Assembly (NCBI RefSeq): GCF_001680005.1
Contig: NC_033562.1
Location: 372,001 to 436,000 of the forward strand
Direction: 5' to 3'
Origin: Plasmodium coatneyi
Taxonomy: Eukaryota; Apicomplexa; Aconoidasida; Haemosporida; Plasmodiidae
DNA: 64,000 nt
The notes beneath the pieces are model-generated. The model was not told where the DNA came from, ran no database searches, and saw nothing but the letters and a program-made list of their open reading frames with translations. The position numbers and the translations under genes were made by a program. Numbering within the stretch: the first letter of the stretch is position 1; each line of letters opens with the position of its first letter. Positions 1 to 11,071 of this stretch are shown here, in pieces.

Positions 1-251
1 GTGGAACCCCCTCCGGAAGCACTGGAAGCAGGAAAAAAAGATTCGTACGACAGGAATTAAACGAATTCTCGGAGGATGATTCTATGGACAGATCTACAGA
101 ATACGGAACTACCACAGTAGGTTCGTCATCAAATTTAACAACAGCAACTTCGACAGATGGATCTACTATATATGACGAACGACCACCAAGGGCAAATAAC
201 AATAATAATGGAAGGGCACAGCGCAAAAATATAAGTTATGGACGTATTTGA
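1..251 (+). CDS. KIR: pir/KIR gene A, 3' cytoplasmic exon (partial)
   Basis: This is the 3' end of a pir-family gene whose upstream exons lie outside the window. It is open from base 3 in the frame ending at the TGA 249-251. It encodes a basic stretch (GSRKKRF) followed by an acidic and Ser/Thr/Tyr-rich tail (ELNEFSEDDS, STEYGTT) and an Asn-rich end finishing ISYGRI. The same tail layout ends every complete pir gene in this window, so the family call is firm. In pir proteins this exon follows the membrane segment and is predicted to face the host-cell cytosol. No splice acceptor is visible, so the window starts inside the exon. Confidence 0.85.
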   Translation, partial: GTPSGSTGSRKKRFVRQELNEFSEDDSMDRSTEYGTTTVGSSSNLTTATSTDGSTIYDERPPRANNNNNGRAQRKNISYGRI

Positions 252-1925
252 AGTATCGTATGTGATGTGTACCATTAAATGTGATGTTCCCTCTCCGCCT
301 CGGAGGGAGGGTGATATAAATAACACTAAGCACAGTTCATATATAGTGTACAAGGTTACAAAGGCATTCCTTCCCTTTGTTCCTTTCCTTTTTCCTTTTT
401 TAATTTTTTCTGTGTTATTGTAACGTGTTTACATTCATGTGTAATTAATATAAGTCGGGAAAAAAAAATTTTTTTTTTAGTTTACACAGATGTTGCTAAG
501 ATAAGCGTCCCCCCAAAAAAGGAGGGGCTTGGCTTTTCACTGCTTTTTTTTTCTGCGCAAAGTTAATAAAGCGAAGCACCACATTACATATGCTGTTTTC
601 CGCAAAAAAAAAAAGAGTGTGTTCTTACAAAAAAAAAAAAAAAAAAAAAAATTGTCCAAAAGAAAAAAATGCCCTAATACAAATTTGTCACACAGAAAAA
701 ATTGCACAAAAAAAAAGAAATTGTCCAAAAAATTGTGCAAAAAAAAAAAAGAAATGCCCTAAATATAAATTTGTCACACAGAGAAAATTGCGAAAAAAAA
801 AAAAAAATTGTCCAAAAAAAAATTGCCCTAATATAAATTTTGTCACACATAAAAAATTGCGAAAAAAAAAAAGTGGGGAACCATGTGTTTGTGCGCGTCC
901 GAATTTTTACACTGTTGAACTGTAGCACATATATTTTTTACTAACACACATCGGACATGGTAAAAATTTGTGTAATTGATACACAGTTCATTTTTTTTTT
1001 TTGCGAAGGAGGAGAAGCACGCATGTGATGTGTTGGTGGGGGCTAGGAAAAGTGGCAACTTTGCGCGCAAAAAAAGAAGCAGTAAGCAGTGAAGTCCCCT
1101 TTTTTTAGCAGTAAGTCCTCTTTTTTTTTTTTCTTGTGGTTGCTCCTTATTTGGTGGTTGTTGCTTCTTATTTGGTTACTCCTTATTTGGGTTGTTGCTT
1201 ATTTGGTTGTGCTTCCCCCTTTTTTTTTTTCTTCCCCACTAAAGCGTTTTCCAATTTTTCAACCGTTTTAACACCCCCCACCTATATCACGCAATCATGA
1301 GAGTGAAATTTACATATCATTAAAAGGGGGGGTCTAATCAAATGGGGTTAGCGAGCAAATCTACGTGAGCGTCGCAAGGTTAAATTACGTAATATAGGTT
1401 CGTTAATTATATTCGCTTGTGCAAATGATCATGTACGCCCCTTTTGCATTCTTTTATTTTCTTTTTCTTTTTTTCCCGATTCCTTTTCCTTCATTTCTTT
1501 ATATTCATTTTATTCTCCCTTTTTTTTTTTTTTTTTTTTCTAATATTATGAATTAATTCAATTTTTATTTTATATTATTTTTTTTTTTTTACTTTCTTTT
1601 TAATTAAATACATTTATGTATATATGTAGTAAGAGTGGTCTATTCATGAATTATTGAGCAATTTATGTGTGCAATGGGGACATTCGCACTTTCTTTATAT
1701 ATGAAGGTACTATACATTATTATAGTTCTTCCAGGGTAGGTTCTATATATCAAGTGTAATTTTTCATAGTATAAACATTATATACTACTTAAAATTAATG
1801 GAACGAACATTATGTACTCCTTCTAATTAATGGAAGAGCTTCGCATACAATGTTACATTGCGATGTTATATACGATGTGTATGTGTGACGTATTACATAT
1901 ATAGACGATGTGTACGTATAACGTA
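252..1925. repeat. Intergenic repeat region between tail-to-tail pir genes A and B
   Basis: No gene is seen. The region starts with an imperfect GC hairpin (about 289-313) that resembles the sequence after other pir stop codons. About 640-865 is an A-rich tandem array with the core CCCTAATATAAATTTGTCAC. About 865-1240 is a copy of a dispersed element also found near 19100-19370 (inverted) and 53430-53790. About 1440-1620 is homopolymer-rich AT sequence. Open frames here are lysine- or phenylalanine-rich readings of homopolymers. Confidence 0.6.
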
Positions 1926-4577
1926 TTACATACGGGGATAAGCTATGTTCCGTTGTTGCCTTTGTTGCTGTTGTTTATTATTCGTTCTCCGTACAGGTTG
2001 CATATTATACACAGTCGATTCTTCCATGGAATCATTTATTGAACTCTCTGTGGAATATTCTGTCCCATATTCTGTTGAATCGTCTGGTAGCGTGGTAAAA
2101 TTGCGCTCGGTTGACCATCTTCTTCTACTTCTTTTATTGTTGTTGTTCCTTCCACCAAAGAAGGTGTTGCTTATCCAAGAGGAGAATGGAGTGTACTGAG
2201 GAAAAAAGGCGATGCCGTAAGGAATAAAGAAATAGTGAAAACATAAATTGCGTGCACTATTGCTCATTCTATATTCACTTCTTTAAATTAAAAAGAGAGG
2301 AAAAATATGAATAAATATGAATAAAATGCTAGAAAAAGGCACTACTATTCATATTTTGAATGTATAATTATAATTGTTACCTTATACAAAAAGAACAGGA
2401 TTGTTGGAAGTCCTACTATAGGCAGTGTGGCAGACACAGCAGCAGGCGCGATGCTAGCACCACTTCCAGCACTTGATCCTGCTGCTGCAGCTGAAAAATG
2501 AATAGGCAAATAAAATAATCTTAGCGTATTTTACTTTTATTTATTTATTATTTTTTTTCTTTTTTCTCTTTGTTCTTTTTTTCTTTTTTTCTTTTTTTTC
2601 TTTTTATCCTTATTATTCTTTTTATTCTCTTTTTTATTCTTTCTTTTTCTTTGCATCCACCCCTTGGGCGCACACCCTCCCCCTGAAACAGCTAAACAAG
2701 CAGGCAACATTGTTGTTCTTACACCCTGAAACAGCTAAACAACAGGCCAAATTCTTGTTCCTACATTCTGAAATAGCTATGTAGAAGGTCACATTGCTTT
2801 CCTTACACCTTAAAACAGCTAAACAACAGGCAACATTGTTGTCCTTGTACCCTAAAACAGCTAAACATCAGGTCACATTGTTGTCCTTACACCCTGAAAA
2901 GCAGAATCTTAAACGTGGAATCCTAAACCCTTTCTTTTCTTTCTTTTCTTCCTTTTTTTTCCCCTCTGTCTGAGTACACGTACCTACTACACCAGTGGTA
3001 GCTCCGGATGTTCCTTCTGCAGGTGGAGTTTCTTGTTGTGGTTGATCCTGTGCTACCAAGTATTCTTTCCGTTTAGGTGGATTAGTACATTTTCCATTTA
3101 TTAATATATGAGGATTATAGTCCCCATACTGTCCGCTAAATTTCAAACAGTACGAACCATGTTTATTCTTCTCATTATTGTCGCAATCTGTTTGTACATC
3201 ATTATACGCTGAAAGAGCTCGGTCAAAGTATGCTTTATAACTACTATCACAATGGAACTCGGGGGACTCCCACTGTGTTCGCATGGTTTTATAATTGTAC
3301 CAGTAATCGAATACTATTTTCCTTCTATTAAAGAGCGTGATGTCAATATTAGTTTGTACCTTCGGGCACACGTCTTCATCAGTAAATTGAGACAATCCTG
3401 CGTATATTTCGTTCATAACTTCACCGAATTTACTAGTATTCTTCAGTTTCCCATTTAACATGTGTCCCAGCCAGTAGTAAAAAAAATTACAACGTTCGTC
3501 CTTACTATATGTACTCTGCTTACTTATTACCATGTTAACACAGTACCAGGCACTTGCAATTTCATCTATACAATTAGGATTTTCTGTATGATTGTGCACT
3601 GCACTTCTTATATAGGTCTCTATTATGCTAACAAGAGCTTCCGCCTTGTACAGTTTTTGGCTGATTTCTAAAGTTTTGTATGCATTACTTGAAGGTAAGA
3701 ATTTGTCCACTTCATCCTCCTCGTCTTCCTTCGGCTTCCGTTCATTATTGCACTTTGGTTCTGGTAGTTTCTGTGGGTTCCATTGATCACGGTTCGCACG
3801 AAATTCCGTACAGTATTTATCACGATTACTACTATCACAAATACCATCTAAAGTATCATATGCTTCTTCAGCATCGCTCCTCAGTTTCGTATATTTCCTT
3901 CCGGAGATAATTTTGTCACAATCCGGGTATCCCGGCAGAGCACTGTTATTATAGTAGTAATCAAATAGCTTCTTACCCTCCTCGAAAGTTTGCCAACTAC
4001 TAATATCATCGTACAAATTAGTGCACTCATTATTACATTCACATTTTCCCTGCAGCTCCTGGTAAATTGCCTTCATGACCTTATCAGGTGTGTAAGAATG
4101 CTGATTCCCTAGGTTCCCTTTTATTGTACTCCCTAACCAATAATAAAACAAATAACACCACTTACCACTGGAGTCGGTCTCCTCCCTGTTACATGCGTAA
4201 TGGCAATTGCCCACTATTTCCTTTGCTAATTTATCATCACCATTATTAATTTGGAACTTCCTTAATCCCGCTTTCACTTTTCCTATTAGTGTTTCGTTAC
4301 ACACTGGACGACTGTCCTTTGCAGTACATGTTCCACTCTTACTGTCCTTGAACATTTCATACTTCAGTTCGGAGGGTAACTCATCTGTACCTGCTCCCTG
4401 AAAATATAATAGGCGAATTATATGAGTATATATATATTTTTCTCTATATGACCACATGTGTTATTTCAACATTATATTACACAATATGCATAAGGTAATA
4501 TGCGCACACTGATATAGTCATGCTGAACGGGAAGTTACCATTAGTATTCTTGCTACTCTTCTTCTTGTTGGTGCCAT
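1926..4577 (-). CDS. KIR: pir/KIR gene B, two ectodomains in one exon
   Basis: Model: complement(join(1926..2195, 2381..2490, 2984..4397, 4539..4577)), 610 residues. Exon 1 encodes 13 residues starting MAPTRRR and ends at a GTAACT donor; phases join cleanly (0, 1, 0). Exon 2 carries two Cys-rich pir domains with FYYWLG at about residues 97 and 319. The second begins at an internal LPSSNAY motif, which normally marks the start of an ectodomain exon. After a short Gln/Pro/Gly stalk, exon 3 encodes the membrane segment ending FFLYK, and exon 4 a tail rich in Ser, Thr and Glu that ends AYPRM. Intron 2 holds a minisatellite. It is head-to-head with C and is predicted to be a red-cell surface variant antigen by family. 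Confidence 0.9.
2690..2895. repeat. Intronic minisatellite in pir B
   Basis: About five degenerate copies of a roughly 45-50 bp unit (ACAGCTAAACAACAGGC, then TTGTTGTCCTTACACCCTGAA) lie in intron 2 of gene B. Related single units occur near 9718-9870, 18820-18860, 55220-55295, 59215-59250, 59370-59400 and 61395-61425, often joined to telomere-like GGGTTTA/CCCTAAA steps. Confidence 0.7.
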
Positions 4578-5712
4578 TTTTCCTAGGCATACACTTTTGT
4601 GTACATGTAATAAATTTATGCTGAAGTATGTTGTTCATATATTCATATATAAAACATTCATGGGAATTCTTCCTATTCTATAATGCATACGAAGAAAATA
4701 TGGAACTTCTACTTCTTTTTCCTCCATGTAACCGTTATATTATTATATTGTGCATAAATATTCAGCATACTATATTATTATTTACACATTCCAGTTCCTA
4801 GGTATACAAGGACGAAGTCCTTTCCTGCAGGAATTCTCCCTTATATTGGGATTAATTCGTATATTTCACTGTTATTCAGAAGGAGATAGACTATTAAGGA
4901 ATTATTAGTGTACACACATATATATATATAATATGCAGTTTATATGCGTATAGAACGCTTCCCTCCTCTCTTAAATGTGTGTACTTATTCATTAACCTCC
5001 CATTGAAAAACATGTACTCCCAATAGCAATGGAAAGGAGTACAATGGAAAGATGTGCACAAAGTGAACATATGAGGAAAAAACATATATATCTTCACTAT
5101 AACACCCTGTAACAACCTATTTTTCGTGTATGATCACCTATCAATAATAATTTTCTTCTTCCTTTTCTCCCTTTTATGCACATTTCATTTTACTTATATA
5201 TGAGATACACATGTTGTGTGCCACTTGAGCACCTAAGCTGCTCTGACCTCCTTTCCTTTTAGTGTATTATTATTTGTTCTTTCCCCTTCATTCTTCCCTC
5301 CCCTCCTTCTACACTTCTTTTCCTACTTTTTGTTTTTTTTTCTTCTTTTCCTTCTTTTTCATTCCTTCTTTCTTTCTCTTTTTTAACTGTGTAGGAAATG
5401 AAAAGAAAAAAAAAGAAAGAAAAAAGGAATGAGGAAGAAGGAAAAGAAGAAAAAAAAACAAAAAGTAGGAAAAGAAAAAAAAAAAAGATAAAAACCAAAA
5501 AAGAAGGAGGAAGGAAGGGTAGAAACATATATATCACCCATGTACATTAACTATGTATGTGTGAACATATCACATTGAACAACAGAAATGATGAATATAT
5601 ATATATATTTTTTTTTCTCCCCCCCTTTAAAAAAAATATTATAAACGGATATATGTGTTTGTGCATTATTCCAATGCTATATATATGTACCTTATATATA
5701 GGAGGTATGTAC
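4578..5712. other. Upstream region of gene B, duplicated at about 47850-48954
   Basis: Long stretches match the region upstream of gene N, for example AACATTCATGGGAATTCTTC at about 4648 and 47882, and the block around TCCTTTCCTGCAGGAATTCT. The 5' control region of B should lie here. About 5270-5540 is an imperfect pyrimidine/purine fold-back that is also present in the second copy. No gene is seen. Confidence 0.65.
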
Positions 5713-6120
5713 CTTGTACAGAAATAAGAAAAGTAAAGCTAATCCCGCCACCACAAGCATTGTGGAAGAAACAGCGGCGGGACCTGTAGAACCTTCTCCT
5801 GCTTCAGCTTCCTACTCCTGCTAGGGAAGCCAGCACCAGAATGTAGATTCGTTCCCTTTTTAATTTCCCCCAGCAGCAGGTATAGATGAATCCCCTGCTG
5901 GAACATTATCCGTACCCTATGCCGTCTAGCTTAGTGCCTCTATTAGTTGGCTCTTCTTCTCCACTCTGCCCAGACTGGATCACTATCACCTAGGGCACTA
6001 GTATCTCCCTTCCCTCCTTCCAGCAGGACCAACTCCACTAGCAGTAATCGCATCTGGACAAGCAACGACTTCCCTATAGCATCGGGGGCTTCACTCTCCC
6101 CCCAGGACCACCTCCCCCTT
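5713..6120 (-). pseudogene. Relic pir stalk and membrane exon
   Basis: On the minus strand, sequence ending at 5713 reads EAGEGSTGPAAVSSTM, then a hydrophobic run ending LFLFLYK, followed at once by GTACAT, a good donor. This is the normal end of a pir membrane exon. Upstream it degrades: stops interrupt a Pro/Gly-rich stalk (NVPAGDSSIPAAG is still readable). No ectodomain exon or tail exon of its own is seen. A sister relic lies at 48955-49390. It is a fragment left by recombination or an old duplication. Confidence 0.65.
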
Positions 6121-6322
6121 AGGTATAGTAGTGAAGGGTCTAAGGAAGGAAGGTTTAAGGAGGTAAGGAAGCCGGTCTAATGAGGAGGAAGGGTTAGAGG
6201 TAGTTGGGTAGGAGGAAGAGGGGTTAGAAGGAAGGGGTTACAAGAGGAAAGATAAGAGGAAACGATGGTCTAAGGAGGAGGAAGGAAAGGAGTGTCTAAG
6301 GAAGGAAGAAAGGTCTAAAGGA
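6121..6322. repeat. GGTCTAAGGA-type polypurine repeat
   Basis: A degenerate purine-rich array built on GGTCTAAGGAGGAAGG. The same type of array precedes the conserved core in the other three divergent regions (14985-15236, 26690-26938, 49380-50011). Confidence 0.7.
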
Positions 6323-6366
6323 AGTCTACATATGTGCGATGTCGTTTCACTTTAGTTCAGTTGAAG
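6323..6366 (+). promoter_or_regulatory. Conserved core of divergent pir intergenic regions, copy 1
   Basis: The sequence GTCTACATATGTGCGATGTC followed by a T-rich stretch and AGTTCAGTT occurs at the edge of the polypurine array. Near-identical copies lie at about 15234, 26938 and 50011, always between head-to-head pir genes. A regulatory or boundary role is inferred from conservation only. Confidence 0.5.
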
Positions 6367-8153
6367 CAGTTTTCTCACTATGCACATTCTATAGAGCAAC
6401 ATACTTTAGTGGCCTACAGAATCCATATAATTGTGGTTATGTTTGGCATAATTGGGGGATATGGTACCATAATGTGGAAGGTTCTATGCTCGCCCTACTA
6501 AGGAATAAACTCAAAATTTTTATATATAAGGAATGTATAAAGAGAAGTGTAGAAAAATGTTTAATGAATGAATATTTACGACCACAACATAAAATGCAAG
6601 TTAACGGGGGAAAAAAATGTAGAAAGGAATGCTGTTCTGAACACATGTAGGAAGAGGGAGGTGGACTGCTGTTGGTTACACGATTAGTGTATTCAATCTT
6701 ATTCTTCCTATAAACTACTCAATAATGAACTCTTCATATATGCATATGTAGCACACTTCGGTATCGTCATTATTCATAGGAGTAAAGGTAAAAAGGGGTC
6801 AGCGTGCTATAACGCAGTAATGTATTCTACAGATTCCCATCATCCTTATATACGAAGAGACTTACCTTTATTTCCTATATATATAGCTCATAACTCCGCC
6901 ATATGGTGTGCAATCTTTCAGAGAAGGGAGAATGTGTGTGTCATAGTGTGAACGGTATCTTCCTCTAATTATAATTTACTATTGCATTCTATAACAAATA
7001 AATGGAACAAATGACATCAATTATAAATATGAAACCAATTATATATACTAATATGGTACCTATGGAAAGGCAAACTTTTAATCACTTAAACCCTTCGAAC
7101 CTTCAATCTCCCCAAAACCACTTTTAACTCTCCCTGAACCCCTTCTGTACACAATTTGTGTATACACCAAAAATGGAAACATATAGGTACTTTTCTTCCA
7201 CCCTGGGAAAGTTTCCTAAAATTTAAATTAGAAAGAAGAAAAAAAAAAAGGAAAGAGAAGCGGAGGGATGAATACATTAATATGCAAAGTGTAATATAAA
7301 TTAAAGAAGGTCAAAAAGGAGCTGCAATGACAGAATATGCACACTCTATATAAGAGAATTTTTGGTAGTATCTTTAACAGAAGAAAAGAAAAATAAGAAG
7401 AAAAGAAAAAAAACAAGAAGAAAAGAAAAACAAGAAAAAGAGAGGAGCAAAGGAAGGATGTACACTCCGGAACGTATTGTTATGAGGATATTCTCTCCTC
7501 TTCTTTTAACACATACTTCATATATTCCTTCGGTATTATATCGTCCCAATTTATTCCATAAATTTACACTCCACTTATTGAATAATAATGCATATGCACA
7601 TGTGGGGGGAAGTAAATAATTTCTATATGAACTGTACACAATATATTTGTTAACAATTTTTAATTAACCGCCCTCTTTTGAACAGCAATAAAACATGAAT
7701 AAAAAGTATATACTGAAATTCCGAATTTGAGGGAGCTGCATTTCTATGTGCACAATAGTAGGGGCATATAAATATCAAATATAATGTTCTCAATAGTTAC
7801 CCATAATGTAATAGAATAATGAATGGATGAACAGTGTATGAGAGATTTGTCCCCCCCTTTTCTTCTCTGCTACCTGTATACCTTCATTCCTTTTTTTACT
7901 TTATTTATGTATATTATTGTTTGGTACACACGTATGTGTTATCGCCCTATAAGCAATTGAGTAATATTTATAAATTCAATAAGTAAAAATTTGATATATA
8001 TGCACGCTCATAATCACTAGTCGAACGGAATTGTCACACATACACCACTGCCCATAATCATGAAACAAGGAATATTTTTGTTCACATTCCTTTTGAATGA
8101 TTGAACATTTTTTAGATTATTTTCTATATATCAAAAAAATGTGTATATGAACA
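6367..8153. other. Upstream region of pir C, with promoter-like module
   Basis: No gene is seen. About 7480-7690 resembles 51050-51270 upstream of gene J. About 7989-8115 contains a block shared with the regions upstream of F (16733-16865) and K (28279-28410), including TCGAACGGAATTGT and GGAATATTTTTGT, and lies 40-170 bases before the start codon. Confidence 0.55.
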
Positions 8154-9603
8154 ATGGTGGTAGGAGACAAAGAAACTGATCCTGTTTGTTCTCTTTTATT
8201 TAAAAGTGGATGTAACCACTACTATTACACATATAATATTCTTCATGTTCATCATATCCAAATACAGTAAAAATGTAAGGAAAGTACATATGGAAATACC
8301 TCCTCCTTATGTATATTTTGATTCCCCTGTTCAATTATATTTTATAGGAGGAAGAATGTTTAAAACAATTACCCTCAAGGGAGTATTTCTACACGATGTT
8401 CGATGAAGATAAGATACTGTGTGATCAATGGGCAAATGAGGAGAACAAGCGTTTAGTAGAACAATTAGTGAAGCAAGCTTTAGGAATATACGTAGCGGCT
8501 GACGGGAATTTCGAGAATAAAATTATGAGGTACTACTGTTACGCAAGTACGATGAATACAGGACTTCAATTCTATGGAGGCCGTTGTCATTTTTTCTATT
8601 ACTGGTTAGGTGACAAAATAAAGGACAAATTGAAGGGGAACTACTCACTAAGAACAGCTATAGAGACAATTTACCTACACCTAGTGAAATCAATTTTTGG
8701 ACGTGGGTACGAGGATAAGTGTGACAGAATATACAAGGACATTGATGTTTACAAGGAGCTTCTCAATAAGTTGAAAACCATTTTCGACTACTCCCAGGAC
8801 TACACAACAATACGGGATGCAATAGAAAAAAGCACATCCACATGCCTCGAACAATATAAAACGTATCTACAGACTGCTGAAAAGGCCTGCACTGAAATGC
8901 AGTCTGACTGCCCTACACCACGAGGAACGACCAGCAAGCAGGAGGCATATTGTACCTTATACAAAGAAGTATGCCAAAATAATACCCCTACTAAGGAAAA
9001 CAATATTCCGAAACCATCAGACCTTAAATCTCAGTTAGAGACCAAACTGGCTAGTATGCGGCAAGAACCACAATCTTCGCAGCTTCAGCAGCAGCAGCAA
9101 CAACAACCTCAACCTCCACAAGTACCATCTGCTCCTGCCTCTTCCGGAATGGACACGACCACTCTTCTTTCTTCCATTATTCCAGTGGTGGCAATTCCAT
9201 TTATTGGTTTTTCTCTATATAAAGTAAATAATATTACCATTAAATTGAAAATATGAATAGTAGTATTTATTAATATTTTTCTGTCCATGTGAAAAAAAAT
9301 GAATATAAGGAGGGACCTGCATAATATATACATGTGCTATATTTGCTTATGTTTTCTCCCTCTCTTTCCCCCTACTAGTATACATCGTTATTTCCCACCT
9401 TACTTAACACCTTTGGAGGAAGCAACAACAATAGGGGCAGAAAAAAAAGAGAAGGAAGGAGGTTCGCCATTAGAAGAGAATCTAATGAGTTAAGGGACGA
9501 CTCTTCTACAGCAGAATATGCAACTACCACAGTAGGTTCCACAATAGACGAAGATTCCATGACGGAATATTCAATCCCATATACTACTTCATCGTCCAGA
9601 TGA
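8154..9603 (+). CDS. KIR: pir/KIR gene C, single ectodomain
   Basis: Model: join(8154..8183, 8348..9223, 9379..9603), 376 residues. Exon 2 begins EEECLKQLPSREYFY after TTATAG and encodes one Cys-rich domain with FFYYWLGDKIKDKL, the IFDYSQDY block and late Cys pairs. A Gln-rich, Pro-rich stalk (LQQQQQQQPQPPQ) leads straight into the membrane segment ending FSLYK, with no separate membrane exon. Exon 3 encodes the basic then Ser/Thr tail, ending TTSSSR. The exon 1 donor is uncertain: GTTTGT at 8184 is weak, and GTAGGA at 8160 is possible. Gene J is the closest relative here (shared CLKQLPSR and domain layout). The gene is head-to-head with B. Confidence 0.88.
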
Positions 9604-10643
9604 AGAAAAGCGCTTTTGAATGGAAGGAAGTAATGAAGAGTACAAGCGTGTTAGAATGAAGGATCTGAGGGGTATTAGAATGAAGGTTCAGGGTTTAAGA
9701 ATAAGGTCCCTTTCTAGGTTATGAGAACAACAATATGGCCTGCTATTTAGCTATGAAGGGTAAACATATGGGAAATAAAAAGAAGAGAAAAAAAAAAGAA
9801 AAATCAGGGGTTTAGGATTCTGCGTTTAAGGTTCCGGGTTTCAGGGTATAAGAACAACAATGTGGCCTGGTGTTGGGGTAGGGTCTTTCTAGGTAAATGC
9901 CCCATAATATGGCCTGCTACTTTAGCCATCCCAGGGGGGGCAGTACAACCGAAGGGTGTATTAAAAAAAAAGAAGAAAAAGAAAAAAAAAGAAAGAAAGA
10001 TAGAATGAAAAGGAAGAAAAAAAAAAGGGAGAAAAAACTGTTCTTGCGCGATTAGCCGCAATACATGCACATTTGTGTGTAACCCACATATGTGAGAGAA
10101 AACTCGGAAAAAAGGAAAAACTCATTGTTTTTATATATTCCAAGAGTGTTAGAATTCCGGGATGTGCATACTGAGTAAAAGCATGCTGCAACATACGCAT
10201 GTTTTTTTCCTTTTTTTTTTTTTTTGCGGAGGTGAGGAGAAGCGCACATGTATGTGACATGGTTCAAAATTTGTGTAATTGTGTACACAGTTCCTTTCTT
10301 TTTTTTTTTTTTCTTTTGGTAAGAAATTTTTTTTTTGCGGAGATGATTCGCCCTGCCCCCTCCTCTTTTATGGTTACAACACATCTTTTAGATGCACAGT
10401 TCACATAAAACGGTAATAACAATGTCTTCACAGAACAGAAGCTGCGAAGCTGCGTCTTTCCTTGTGTGTTTATTGGAATTTAGGTATAATATTAGTCAAA
10501 AAATATGGCAAAAGAAGTTGTTAAAAAAAAGAAGAATGCCCTAATATAAATTTTGTCACACAGAAAAAAATTGCACCAAAAAAAAATAAGAAAAAAAGGA
10601 AAAAAGGGAAAAAAAGAAAAGGAAAGAAAACAAAGAAAGAAAC

Positions 10644-10674
<31 letters not shown>

Positions 10675-11071
10675 GAAACAAACAAAGAAACAAAGAAAGG
10701 AACAAAGAAAGAAAGAAACAAAGAAAGAAAGAAACAAAGAAAGGAAAAAGAAATTATTAAGTTGAAAAAAAATTATTCAGGTAAAAACCTATAACAAAAA
10801 AAAAAAAAAATTTAATGAACATATTTTGGATCTTCAATAAGAAGGAATTTCCCAACTATTCAAAATAAAGTGGGATGAAATTCTTTTTTGCACTTATATT
10901 GATTACGCATTAACGTAAGCGTCTTCATACAATTAGAAAAAAAAAAAAAAAGGAACAAAGGGAAGGAAGAATGCCATTGTAACCATTGTACACTATATGA
11001 GCTTAGCGATTATTTATGCCTTCCTTCCGTCGGGAGGAAGGAACATTTAATGTTACATTCAATGGAACGCA
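9604..11071. repeat. Convergent intergenic region C/D
   Basis: About 9640-9870 holds degenerate telomere-like units (GGGTTTAAG, GGTTCAGGG) with the AACAACAATATGGCCTGCT motif. About 10020-10400 is a diverged copy of the post-gene element. About 10540-10600 has one or two CCCTAATATAAATTT units, followed by a GAAA/GAAAC microsatellite (10570-10745). About 11019-11042 is an imperfect hairpin just after the D stop codon. No gene is seen. Confidence 0.6.

Noticed and set aside
2868..2983. Lys-rich extension of gene B exon 2 past the stalk
   Set aside because: It is read-through past a good GTACGT donor at 2983; splicing there joins in frame to the membrane exon.
5259..5537. Hydrophobic/Phe-rich or Lys-rich open frames
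   Set aside because: They are translations of the pyrimidine/purine fold-back; the same holds for 10492-10765, 39533-39802, 44592-45278 and 48512-48817.
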